From contig NZ_BOOG01000033.1 of NCBI RefSeq assembly GCF_016863115.1, positions 1-64,000 of the forward strand: a stretch of DNA of 64,000 nt. The letters run 5' to 3'. Shown here one piece after another: positions 7,755 through 16,132 of this stretch. A program made the position numbers and the translations under genes. The notes below the pieces were generated by a model, which saw only the letters and a list, made by a program, of their open reading frames with translations, had not been told where the DNA came from and made no database searches. This DNA comes from Sphaerimonospora thailandensis (lineage in GTDB: Bacteria > Actinomycetota > Actinomycetes > Streptosporangiales > Streptosporangiaceae). Within the stretch, counting starts at the first letter, position 1, and every line of letters starts with the position of its first letter.

Positions 7755-9424
7755 ACGGTGGCGACTACGCGGCGGTGTACGGGCCGACGACCGGAGACCG
7801 GGTGGTGCTCGGCGACACCGGGCTGGTGGTGGAGGTCGAGGCCGACGCGCAGCGGTACGGCGAGGAGTTCCTGGCCGGATTCGGCAAGACCGCCCGCGAC
7901 GGCCTGCACCTGAAGGCGACCTCGGTGCGCGACACCTGTGACCTGGTCGTGTCCAACGTGCTGATCCTCGACCCGGTGCTGGGGGTGCGCAAGGCCTCGA
8001 TCGGGATCCGGGCGGGCCGGATCGCCGCGATCGGCCGGGCGGGCAACCCCGACACCCTCGACGGGGTCGACGTGGTGGTCGGCACCGGGACCACGATCAT
8101 CAGCGGGGAGGGCCTGATCGCCACGGCCGGGGTGATCGACACCCACGTCCACCTGATGTCCCCGCGGGTGATGGAGGCGTCGCTGGCCTCCGGGGTGACG
8201 ACGATCCTCGGCCAGGAGTTCGGCCCGGTGTGGGGGGTCGGGGTGAACTCGCCGTGGGCGCTGCGCACCGCGTTCGCCGCGTTCGACGCCTGGCCGGTCA
8301 ACATCGGCTTCCTGGCCCGTGGCTCCTCCTCCCGGCCCGAGCCGCTCATCGAGGCGCTGGCCGAGGGTGGTGCCTGCGGCTTCAAGGTGCACGAGGACAT
8401 GGGCGCGCACGCACGGGCGCTCGACACCGCGCTGCGGGTCGCCGAGGACCACGACGTGCAGGTCGCGCTGCACACCGACGGCCTGAACGAGAGCCTTTCG
8501 GTACGGGACACCCTGGCCGTGCTGGAGGGGCGCACGATCCACGCCTTCCACATCGAGGGCTGCGGCGGCGGGCACGTGCCCGACGTGCTCAGCCTGGCCG
8601 GGCAGCCGCACGTCATCGGTTCCTCAACGAACCCGACGCTGCCGTTCGGCCGGGACGCCGTCGCCGAGCACTACGACATGATCGTCTCCTGTCACGGGCT
8701 GTCTCCGGACCTGCCGAGCGACGAGGCGATGGCCCGCGACCGGATCCGCGCGCAGACCATGGGCGCCGAGGACGTGCTGCACGACCTCGGCGTCATCCCG
8801 ATCACCTCCTCCGACGCCCAGGGCATGGGCCGGGCCGGGGAGACGGTCCGGCGGACCTTCGCCCTGGCCGCGAAGATGAAGGCCGAGCGGGGGGCAGAAC
8901 ACGACCGGCACGACAACGCCCGCGTCCTGCGTTATCTGGCCAAGCTCACCGTCAACCCGGCGCTGGCGCACGGCCTCGGCCACGAGATCGGCTCGATCGC
9001 GGTGGGCAAACTCGCCGACCTCGTGCTGTGGCAGCCGGCCCGGTTCGCCGCCACCCCGCACCTCGTGCTCAAGGCCGGGTTCCCGGCCTGGGGGGTGACC
9101 GGCGACCCCAACGCGGCGGTGGACAGCGCGCAGCCGCTGGTCCTCGGGCCGCAGTTCGGCGGGTACGGCGCAGCCCCGGCCGAGCTGGCCGTCGCCTTCG
9201 TCAGCCGGTCCGCCCGCGACGCCGGGGAGGACCGCCTGCCCACCCGCCGCCGCCGCGTGGCCGTACGCGGCACGCGCGGCATCGGCCTGCCCGACATGGT
9301 GCGCAACACCCGCACCGGGCGGGTCCACGTCGATCCCGGCACCGGCGCGGTCGACCTGGACGGTGAGCCGCTCACCTCCAGACCGGCCGAACGGGTGTCC
9401 CTGTCCCGCCTGTACTTCCTCTGA
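7751..9424 (+). CDS. ureC: Urease alpha-subunit-like amidohydrolase (UreC homologue)
   Basis: The protein has 557 residues (typical UreC about 570) and full-length similarity. All nickel ligands and key active-site residues are in place: H132/H134 (DTHVH), carbamylated K212 and H214 (FKVHEDMG), H241 (HTDGLNES), H267 (HIEGCGGGH), flap C314-H315, D355 (SSDAQGMGR). It departs from canonical urease elsewhere: the GGGTGPA-type loop is GQEFGPVWG, the flap CHHL is CHGL, and HTDTLNE is HTDGLNE. Canonical urease hydrolyses urea to ammonia and carbamate; with these changes and no ureDEFG nearby, urea as substrate is likely but not certain. It overlaps its neighbour by ATGA. Confidence 0.88.
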   Translation: MNGGDYAAVYGPTTGDRVVLGDTGLVVEVEADAQRYGEEFLAGFGKTARDGLHLKATSVRDTCDLVVSNVLILDPVLGVRKASIGIRAGRIAAIGRAGNPDTLDGVDVVVGTGTTIISGEGLIATAGVIDTHVHLMSPRVMEASLASGVTTILGQEFGPVWGVGVNSPWALRTAFAAFDAWPVNIGFLARGSSSRPEPLIEALAEGGACGFKVHEDMGAHARALDTALRVAEDHDVQVALHTDGLNESLSVRDTLAVLEGRTIHAFHIEGCGGGHVPDVLSLAGQPHVIGSSTNPTLPFGRDAVAEHYDMIVSCHGLSPDLPSDEAMARDRIRAQTMGAEDVLHDLGVIPITSSDAQGMGRAGETVRRTFALAAKMKAERGAEHDRHDNARVLRYLAKLTVNPALAHGLGHEIGSIAVGKLADLVLWQPARFAATPHLVLKAGFPAWGVTGDPNAAVDSAQPLVLGPQFGGYGAAPAELAVAFVSRSARDAGEDRLPTRRRRVAVRGTRGIGLPDMVRNTRTGRVHVDPGTGAVDLDGEPLTSRPAERVSLSRLYFL

Positions 9425-9464
9425 AACCCCTCAATCTCTCTCAGAACCAGGAGGTGCGCACCGA

Positions 9465-11093
9465 GTGACTCCGTACGCCGATCTTGTCATCACCGGGGCC
9501 GACGTCTACACCGTGGACGCGGCCCGGAGCTGGTCCGACGCGGTGGCCGTACGCGGGGACCGGATCGTCGCGCTCGGCGCGGCGGCCGCCGGGGAGCTCA
9601 TCGGCCCGCGCACCCGGGTGATCGAGTCGCGCGGCGGGATGGTGCTGCCCGGCTTCCAGGACGCGCACGTCCACGCCCCGTTCGCCGGCCGGAACCGGCT
9701 GAACGTGGACCTGAACGGCCTGGCCGGCCGGCAGGCCTACCTCGACCGCATCGCCGCCTACGCGGCGGCCGACCCCGACGTGCCCTGGATCGTCGGCGGC
9801 GGCTGGGCGATGGAGTACTTCCCCGGCGGCACGCCCAGCAAGGACGACCTCGACGCGATCGTGCCGGACCGGCCGGTGTTCCTGTTCAACCGGGACGTGC
9901 ACGGCGCCTGGGTGAACTCGGCCGCGCTCGCCGCGGCCGGGATCGACAGGGACACCCCCGACCCGGCCGACGGCCGCATCGAGCGCGACCCGCGGACCGG
10001 CGAGCCGACCGGCACCCTGCACGAGGGCGCCGCCTACAGCTTCAACGACCGCCACGTCCCGCTGCCCAGCCGGCAGGACTGGGAGGCCGCGATCCTCAAC
10101 GCGCAACACCACCTGCACTCCCTCGGCATCACCGGCTGGCAGGACGCCTGGGTCACCCCGGCCACGCTGGACGCCTACCGCTCGCTCGACGCCTCCGGCC
10201 GGCTCACCGCCCGGGTGGTCGGCGCGCTGTGGTGGGACCGGCATCGCGGACTCGACCAGATCCCGGAGTTCCTCGGCCAGCGGGAGATGGGCACCGACCG
10301 GTTCCGCCCGACCACCGTGAAGATCATGACTGACGGGGTGATGGAGAACTACACCGGCGCGCTGCTCGAGCCGTACTGCGACGGCTGCGGCGGGCACACC
10401 GACAACCACGGCCTGTCGTACGTCGAACGCGACCTGCTGGCCGCGGCGGTGACCGAGCTGGACCGGCTCGGCTTCCAGGTGCACATGCACGCGATCGGCG
10501 ACCGTGCCGTACGCAACGCGCTCGACGCCGTGCAGGCCGCGCGGGCCGCCAACGGCGGCGGCGACAACCGGCACCACATCGCGCACCTGCAGCTGGTGCA
10601 GCCCGAGGACGTGCCCCGCTTCCGCGAGCTGGGCGTCACCGCCAACTGCCAGGCGTACTGGGCGCAGATGGAACCGCAGATGGAGGAGCTGACGCTGCCG
10701 TTCCTCGGCCGGGACCGCGCCGACCTGCAATATCCGTTCGGCGACCTGCTCCGCACCGGCGCGACGCTGGCGATGGGCAGCGACTGGGCGGTGACCACCG
10801 CCAACCCGCTGGAGGAGATCGAGGTCGCGGTCACCCGCATCGACCCGGACAACCGCGGCAACGCGCCGTTCCTGCCCGAGCAGGCGCTGCCGCTGCCGGT
10901 CGCGCTTGCCGCGTTCACCGCCGGCTCCGCCTACGTCAACCACGACGACGACGCCGGCACCATCGCCGTCGGCAAGCGCGCCGACCTCGCCGTCCTCGAC
11001 CGCGACCTGTTCAGCCGCGCCGCCGGTCCGGTCGGCGACGCGCACGTCGACTACACCATCGCCGCGGGCTCCGTCGTGTACGAGCGCCCGTAA
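9465..11093 (+). CDS. Amidohydrolase, YtcJ-like (amidohydrolase_3)
   Basis: The protein has 542 residues of the amidohydrolase_3/YtcJ type (PF07969). It opens TPYADLVITGADVYTVDAAR. The metal site is visible: HVHAPFAG (HxH), the central KIMTDGVMENYTGALLEPY segment with the Lys, MHAIGDRAVRNALDAV (His) and GSDWAV (Asp). Start GTG 9465 follows CAGGAGGTG. These enzymes hydrolyse C-N bonds of amides, formamides or cyclic compounds; the substrate is unknown. It lies 40 bp after ureC in the same operon. Confidence 0.9.
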   Translation: MTPYADLVITGADVYTVDAARSWSDAVAVRGDRIVALGAAAAGELIGPRTRVIESRGGMVLPGFQDAHVHAPFAGRNRLNVDLNGLAGRQAYLDRIAAYAAADPDVPWIVGGGWAMEYFPGGTPSKDDLDAIVPDRPVFLFNRDVHGAWVNSAALAAAGIDRDTPDPADGRIERDPRTGEPTGTLHEGAAYSFNDRHVPLPSRQDWEAAILNAQHHLHSLGITGWQDAWVTPATLDAYRSLDASGRLTARVVGALWWDRHRGLDQIPEFLGQREMGTDRFRPTTVKIMTDGVMENYTGALLEPYCDGCGGHTDNHGLSYVERDLLAAAVTELDRLGFQVHMHAIGDRAVRNALDAVQAARAANGGGDNRHHIAHLQLVQPEDVPRFRELGVTANCQAYWAQMEPQMEELTLPFLGRDRADLQYPFGDLLRTGATLAMGSDWAVTTANPLEEIEVAVTRIDPDNRGNAPFLPEQALPLPVALAAFTAGSAYVNHDDDAGTIAVGKRADLAVLDRDLFSRAAGPVGDAHVDYTIAAGSVVYERP

Positions 11094-11121
11094 GTCCGTA
11101 AGGAGCCCTGAGGAGGGTTCG

Positions 11122-12525
11122 ATGCCAAACCAGCCCACCCCCCACTCCACCCCCAACACCACGACGACACATCTGCAGCGGGTGCTCGGCATGCCCTCGC
11201 TGGTGCTGTTCGGTCTGGCCTACATGGTGCCGCTGACCGTGTTCACGACGTACGGGATCGTCACCGACCTGACCGAGGGGCACCTGCCCGGGGCGTACGT
11301 CGTCACGCTCACGGCCATGCTGTTCACCGCCTACAGCTACGGGCGGATGGTCCGGGCGCATCCGTACGCCGGATCGGCCTACACCTACACGCAGAAGTCC
11401 TTCGGCCCGCACCTGGGATTCATGACCGGCTGGGCCCTGATGCTGGACTACGTTTTCCTCCCGATGATCAACTATCTGGTCATCGGCATCTACCTGCACG
11501 CCGCCTTCGACATGATCCCGATCTGGGTGTGGATCCTCGCCGCGATCGTCCTGGTCACCGGGCTGAACGTGCTGGGCATCCGCATGGTCAGCCGGATGAA
11601 CCTCATCCTGATCGCGATCCAGATCGTGTTCATCGCGGTGTTCCTGGTGGGCGCCCTGCGCGCCGTCGCCGGCGAACCGCTGCCGTCGCTCACCGCGCCG
11701 TTCTTCAGCGACGGCGCCGACACCTCGAAGATCCTCGGCGGCGCCGCGATCCTGTGCCTGTCCTTCCTCGGGTTCGACGCGGTCTCCACACTGTCGGAGG
11801 AGACCCACGACCCGCGGCGGCGGGTGCCCCGGGCGATCATGCTGACGACGCTGGCCGGCGGCGTCATGTTCATCGTCATCTCCTACGTCGGCCACCTGGC
11901 CTTCCCCAACTGGCAGTCGTTCACCGACGTGGACTCGGCGGCGCTGGACGTCATGAAGCACATCGGCGGTGCCGCCATGGCCGCCTTCTTCACCGCCGCC
12001 TACATCTCCGGGTGTTTCGCCTCGGCGATGGCCTCCCAGGCGAGCGTGTCGCGCATCCTGTACGCCATGGGCCGCGACGGCGTGCTGCCGCGGCGGTTCT
12101 TCGCCTACCTGCACCCCCGGTTCCGCAACCCGGTGCTGGCCACCCTCGCGGTCGGCGCGGTGTCGCTGGTGGCGCTGTTCATCAGCCTGGATCTGGCCTC
12201 GGCGATGATCAGTTTCGGTGCGCTCGTCGCGTTCTCGTTCGTGAACCTCTCGGTGATCAAGCACTATGTCGTGGACGAGGGCCGGCGGACCGCCGCCGAC
12301 CTGGTCAAGTTCGGCGTGGTGCCCGCCATCGGCGTGCTGCTCAGCCTGTGGCTGTGGACCAGCCTGTCCGGGCTGACGTTCATCGTCGGGCTGTCCTGGG
12401 TCGCGGCCGGGTTCATCTACCTGCTCGGGCTGACCCGGATGTTCACCCGGCGCCCGCCGGAACTGCGCCTGACCGAGGTCGAGCTGGACGACGAGGCGGA
12501 GCCCGGACCGGCGGTGCGGTCATGA
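11122..12525 (+). CDS. APC-superfamily amino acid/polyamine permease
   Basis: The protein has 467 residues and about 12 membrane helices, with the APC signature region LVLFGLAYMVPLTVFTTYG in helix 1 and AILCLSFLGFDAVSTLSEET in helix 6. It resembles putrescine-importer-type members more than the basic amino acid ones. Start ATG 11122 has AGGAGG six bases upstream. It lies between the two amide hydrolases and overlaps the next gene by ATGA, so it very likely imports the compound the operon degrades. Confidence 0.9.
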   Translation: MPNQPTPHSTPNTTTTHLQRVLGMPSLVLFGLAYMVPLTVFTTYGIVTDLTEGHLPGAYVVTLTAMLFTAYSYGRMVRAHPYAGSAYTYTQKSFGPHLGFMTGWALMLDYVFLPMINYLVIGIYLHAAFDMIPIWVWILAAIVLVTGLNVLGIRMVSRMNLILIAIQIVFIAVFLVGALRAVAGEPLPSLTAPFFSDGADTSKILGGAAILCLSFLGFDAVSTLSEETHDPRRRVPRAIMLTTLAGGVMFIVISYVGHLAFPNWQSFTDVDSAALDVMKHIGGAAMAAFFTAAYISGCFASAMASQASVSRILYAMGRDGVLPRRFFAYLHPRFRNPVLATLAVGAVSLVALFISLDLASAMISFGALVAFSFVNLSVIKHYVVDEGRRTAADLVKFGVVPAIGVLLSLWLWTSLSGLTFIVGLSWVAAGFIYLLGLTRMFTRRPPELRLTEVELDDEAEPGPAVRS

Positions 12526-13361
12526 CCGTACGGGTCGCCGTATGTCAGCTGGCTCCCGTGGTCGGCGACCCTGAACGCAACCTCGACCTGGCGCTGGCCG
12601 CGGTGTCGGCGGCGGCCGACCGGGGAGCCCGGCTGGTCGTGCTGCCCGAGCTCGTGACCAGCGGATACGTCTTCGCCGACGAGGCGGAGGCACGTGCGAC
12701 GGCGCAGGCGCAGGACGGTCCCGCGGTGACCGCCCTCGCCCGGGCCGCCCGCGACCGCGGCCTGGTGGTCTGCTTCGGCTTCGCGGAGCTGGACGCCGAC
12801 GGGCTGCTGCGCAACAGCGCCGCGCTGGTCGACGCCGACGGCCTGCGCGCGGTCTACCGCAAGGCGCACCTGTGGGATCGGGAAAAGGAGATCTTCATCC
12901 CGGGGGACGACCCGCCTCCGGTGGTCGAGACCGAGCTCGGCAGGGTCGGCCTGGTCATCTGCTACGACCTGGAGTTTCCGGAGTGGCTGCGGCTGGCCGC
13001 GCTGCGGGGCGCCCAGATCGTGTGCGCGCCGACCAACTGGCCGGCCGAGCCCCGGCCGCCGGGGGAGCGGCCGATCGAGGTGGTGCGCGCGCAGGCGAGC
13101 GCGTCGGTCAACCGGATCTTCCTGGCGGTCGCCGACCGGGCCGGCACCGAGCGCGGGGTGGAGTGGGTGTCCGGGTCGGCGATCATCGGCCACGACGGCT
13201 TCCCGCTGAGCGAGGCCGAGCCGGGCGGCCGCGAGCAGATCCTGCTGGCCGACTGCGCCCTCGCCGAGGCGGCCGACAAGCGGATCTCCCCCCGCAACGA
13301 CGTCCTCGCCGACCGCCGCCCCCACCTCTACGGCGGAGTCACCCAGCCTCCGCAGTTGTGA
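12522..13361 (+). CDS. Carbon-nitrogen hydrolase (nitrilase superfamily amidase)
   Basis: The protein has 279 residues. The catalytic Glu-Lys-Cys triad is intact: E43 in LPELVTSGY, K114 in YRKAHLWD, C147 in VICYDLEFPEW. It begins TVRVAVCQLAPVVGDPERN, typical of the omega-amidase/N-carbamoyl-amidase branches. Likely role: hydrolysis of an amide or carbamoyl bond, releasing ammonia. It is last in the LacI-controlled operon, translationally coupled to the permease by ATGA. Confidence 0.9.
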   Translation: MTVRVAVCQLAPVVGDPERNLDLALAAVSAAADRGARLVVLPELVTSGYVFADEAEARATAQAQDGPAVTALARAARDRGLVVCFGFAELDADGLLRNSAALVDADGLRAVYRKAHLWDREKEIFIPGDDPPPVVETELGRVGLVICYDLEFPEWLRLAALRGAQIVCAPTNWPAEPRPPGERPIEVVRAQASASVNRIFLAVADRAGTERGVEWVSGSAIIGHDGFPLSEAEPGGREQILLADCALAEAADKRISPRNDVLADRRPHLYGGVTQPPQL

Positions 13362-13380
13362 CTCCTCCGTCTCTGAAATA

Positions 13381-13415
13381 GATAGGAGTACACTTCGACG
13401 AAGTACACTTCTATC
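13381..13415. terminator. 35-bp imperfect palindrome between convergent genes
   Basis: GATAGGAGTACACTTCG and CGAAGTACACTTCTATC are symmetric about base 13398 with three mismatches per arm. It separates the convergent amidase gene (ends 13361) and enoyl-CoA hydratase gene (ends 13467), so a bidirectional terminator is likely. It also holds the direct repeat AGTACACTTC twice, so a protein-binding site is possible. Confidence 0.5.
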
Positions 13416-13466
13416 AATTGGGTGGCCCTTCCGGTTGCCGCCTGGTGGGCCACGCCGCGACATGAC

Positions 13467-14318
13467 TCAGTTGAGGCGGTCGAGCAGGCCCTCGAGGTCG
13501 AGCTCGCCGTCGCGGGTCTGCGCGCCGGCCGTGACGGCGCGTCGCATCCGCTCGACGACAGACGGCGGGGCGGGGTAGACCTTGGCGTGCGCCTGAGCCT
13601 CCTCGAGGAGGTCCGGGACGGCACCGCTGGCTTCGGCGGCGTCGATGGCCTGCATGGCGGCCTCGGCGACACCGGGCGGCAGGGCCGCGATCCGGCGTGC
13701 GAGGGAGTCGACGAAGGCGTCGAGGTCCTCGGGAGCTATCGCACGGTTGATCCAGCCGTAGCGTTCGGCCAGGTCGGTGTCGAAGAGTTCGGCGCCGAGG
13801 ACGACTTCGAGCGCGCGGGCGCGGCCGAGCAGCCGGGTGAGGTACTGCGTGCCGCCCCCGCCGGGGAAGATGCCCATCCGGGTCTCCGGCTGGGCCAGCC
13901 AGGTCCGACCACGGGCGGCGAAGCGCATGTCGGCGGCCATGGCGAGCTCGGCGCCGCCGGCCCGGAGCCGTCCGCGCAGTTTGGCGATGGTGACCTGCGG
14001 CAGCGTGCGGAACCGTTCGTGCAGCTGCTGGAGCGGATTGAGGTTCGGATCCCCGTCGTCGTCGGCCAGCTCCGTCAGCTCGTCGGGCTCGAACATCCAC
14101 TTGAGGTCGGCGTGCGCGGAGAAGAACTCCGGGTTCGCGGACTCCAGGACGATCACGCGTACCGCGTCGTCGTCCCTGACCGAGCGGACGAACCGGATCA
14201 GGTCGGTGACCAGCGCCCTGTCGAGGGTGTTGATCGGCGGGTTGTCCAGGGTGACGGTCGCGACGGCGCCCTCACGGGTGACGCGCAGTGCGGTGTAGCC
14301 GGTGTCGGTGAGCGGCAT
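13467..14318 (-). CDS. Enoyl-CoA hydratase/isomerase family protein
   Basis: The protein has 283 residues of the crotonase superfamily (PF00378). Motifs: ATVTLDNPPINTLDRALV at the N-terminus, SAHADLKWM and RAGGAELAMAADMRFAA for the two halves of the oxyanion hole, and QPETRMGIFPGGGGTQYL including the conserved Glu. Start ATG 14318 has GGAGAA upstream. It probably acts on an acyl-CoA intermediate. It is divergent from the AraC-family gene, its likely regulator. Confidence 0.88.
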   Translation of the reverse strand: MPLTDTGYTALRVTREGAVATVTLDNPPINTLDRALVTDLIRFVRSVRDDDAVRVIVLESANPEFFSAHADLKWMFEPDELTELADDDGDPNLNPLQQLHERFRTLPQVTIAKLRGRLRAGGAELAMAADMRFAARGRTWLAQPETRMGIFPGGGGTQYLTRLLGRARALEVVLGAELFDTDLAERYGWINRAIAPEDLDAFVDSLARRIAALPPGVAEAAMQAIDAAEASGAVPDLLEEAQAHAKVYPAPPSVVERMRRAVTAGAQTRDGELDLEGLLDRLN

Positions 14319-14496
14319 CGGTTCTCCTTCAGGATCGTTCGGTCCGGGCGGGGTTCGCGCCGCCCGGTGTCGATATCGACCGTACGGAGACTCGCGTTGT
14401 CGAGTCGATGCCTGAAAAGCTCATGATTTTGCCCATCTGTGTCACCAAATGCGGTGGGATGCACCACTCGGTGCCGCAGGGATGTACGGTCGTGTC

Positions 14497-15423
14497 ATGG
14501 ATGTGCTGGCCGACGCGCTGTCGGTGGCAGGCGTACGCGGCACCGTGGCGGTGCGGATCGACGGCGGCGACGACTGGGCCGTGTCCTGGGCGCGGAACGC
14601 CGACGCGGTGCTCTACGCCGTGACGACCGGCACGGCCTGGCTGACGCCGGACACCGGGCAGGACGACACGCCCGTGGAACTGCTGCCCGGTGACGTGATC
14701 TTGTTGCCCACCGGTGCCGCGCACAGCATCGCCAGTGACGCGCACCGCACACCGGCGCCCTGCGACACCGCGCTCGCGGACCACGCGAGGCGGGCAGGCG
14801 CACCGATGCGTCTCGGTTCCGGCGACACCCGCACCCACCTGCTCGGCGCGTCCTACCGGCACGACCGGGTGGTCTCGCTGCACGTGTTCGACCTGCTGCC
14901 GCCGATCGTGCACATCCGAGCCGGCCGCGTGAACAGCGCCCTCGACGACACGGTGCGCCTGCTCACCCGAGAGATCTGTGACCCGCAGATCGCCACCACG
15001 GTCGTGCTCGACCGGCTCGTCGACGTCATCCTCGTCCAACTGCTGCGCCGCTGGCTGAGCACCTGCCCGGACCTCGCCCGCGGCTCCTGGCTCGGCGCTC
15101 TCGCCGACCCGTTGGTCACCGAAGCCATGGTCCGCATGCATCAGCAGCCCGCCCGGCCGTGGACCACCGAGACGCTCGCCCGCGACCTCACGGTGTCCCG
15201 TTCCACCCTGACCCGACGCTTCCAGGACGTCACCGGACAGAGCCCGGGTGCGTACCTGACCCGATGGCGAATGGACCTCGCCGCCCGCCGGCTACGCGAC
15301 ACCGACGACAGCATCGAGACCATCGCCCGATCCGTCGGATATACCTCCGTCTACGCCTTCAACCGCGCGTTCCGCCGCACACGATCCCAGCCGCCGGCCC
15401 GCTTCCGCCTCAGCACCCGCTGA
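14497..15423 (+). CDS. AraC-family regulator with cupin_6 sensor domain
   Basis: The protein has 308 residues. The N-terminal part is a cupin_6-type domain (MDVLADALSVAGVRGTVAVR; ELLPGDVILLPTGAAH); the C-terminal part carries two AraC helix-turn-helix motifs: TETLARDLTVSRSTLTRRF and IETIARSVGYTSVYAFNRAF, ending RTRSQPPARFR. I use ATG 14497, the usual family start, rather than 14449. It is divergent from the crotonase gene across about 180 bp. Confidence 0.9.
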   Translation: MDVLADALSVAGVRGTVAVRIDGGDDWAVSWARNADAVLYAVTTGTAWLTPDTGQDDTPVELLPGDVILLPTGAAHSIASDAHRTPAPCDTALADHARRAGAPMRLGSGDTRTHLLGASYRHDRVVSLHVFDLLPPIVHIRAGRVNSALDDTVRLLTREICDPQIATTVVLDRLVDVILVQLLRRWLSTCPDLARGSWLGALADPLVTEAMVRMHQQPARPWTTETLARDLTVSRSTLTRRFQDVTGQSPGAYLTRWRMDLAARRLRDTDDSIETIARSVGYTSVYAFNRAFRRTRSQPPARFRLSTR

Positions 15424-15460
15424 CCGTCGCTGCCTCCCGAGATGATGTGGAAGCCGGTGC

Positions 15461-15486
15461 CCTTGGAACCTGCGACGGTTCCGGGG
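15461..15486. terminator. Hairpin between convergent AraC and cytochrome-b-like genes
   Basis: CCTTGGAACC and GGTTCCGGGG pair over ten bases, with two G-U pairs, around the loop TGCGAC. It lies between genes ending at 15423 (+) and 15494 (-). Confidence 0.6.
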
Positions 15487-15493
15487 GCCGCGG

Positions 15494-16057
15494 TCAGATG
15501 AAGGGATCGACGATCGGCAGCAGGACCAGGATGAGGCAGGCCGCCAGGACCAGCCATGACTTGGGCCGTCCGGCGCTCGTCCGCCGCCAGACGATCGCCA
15601 AGGCCGCCGCCACGGCGAGCGCCAGGAGCAGGTGGGCGCCGTACCACACGGGCATCGGGATCTTCCCCGTGACCGTGCCGGAGAACAGGTCGTCGGGCAG
15701 CGCGTAGCCGACGACCAGGGTGAGCGTGCCCAGTCCCAGCAGCGCGACCCCGGCCAGCACCTGCCGGGCCGTGAGGCCGGCCACCGCACGCAGCGCCATC
15801 AGCACCAGGAGAGCCTGGGAGAACCCGTGGTGCGCCTGCCGCATCAGCAGGCCGCCGCGCACGTCGAAGCTGATCTGCAGGGTCGAGTGGTAGGCCTCGC
15901 TCATCTGGACGCCGTGCAGCGGCGTGTAGGAGCCGTCGTAGGAGACCGTCCCGCCGTCCGGGGTGTAGAAGAACGCGAGGAAGCCGCCGGTGATCAGGAC
16001 GACCACGAAGCAGGAGATGAGCAGCGCGTTCAAGATCACCGTTAACGTCTGTCGCAC
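15494..16057 (-). CDS. Cytochrome b N-terminal-like membrane protein, last gene of the Ehr-like operon
   Basis: The 187-residue protein has four or five membrane helices. YHSTLQISFDVRGGLLMRQ followed by AHHGFSQALLVL resembles helix B of bc1/b6f cytochrome b with H76/H77, and VWYGAHLLLAL gives H142 on helix D. The second histidine of each pair, needed for the second heme, is absent (Arg at position 90), so at most one heme is likely. The start is GTG 16057. It lies 75 bp downstream of the NuoCD-like gene on the same strand, so it is probably an electron donor or acceptor for that complex (inference). Confidence 0.75.
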   Translation of the reverse strand: MRQTLTVILNALLISCFVVVLITGGFLAFFYTPDGGTVSYDGSYTPLHGVQMSEAYHSTLQISFDVRGGLLMRQAHHGFSQALLVLMALRAVAGLTARQVLAGVALLGLGTLTLVVGYALPDDLFSGTVTGKIPMPVWYGAHLLLALAVAAALAIVWRRTSAGRPKSWLVLAACLILVLLPIVDPFI

Positions 16058-16132
16058 GCGGCTTATCTCACCACAAGTCGCAGCTTGATGATCGGCGCAC
16101 CGTGGGGTGGACCGACGTGAGCCCGGTGCGGG

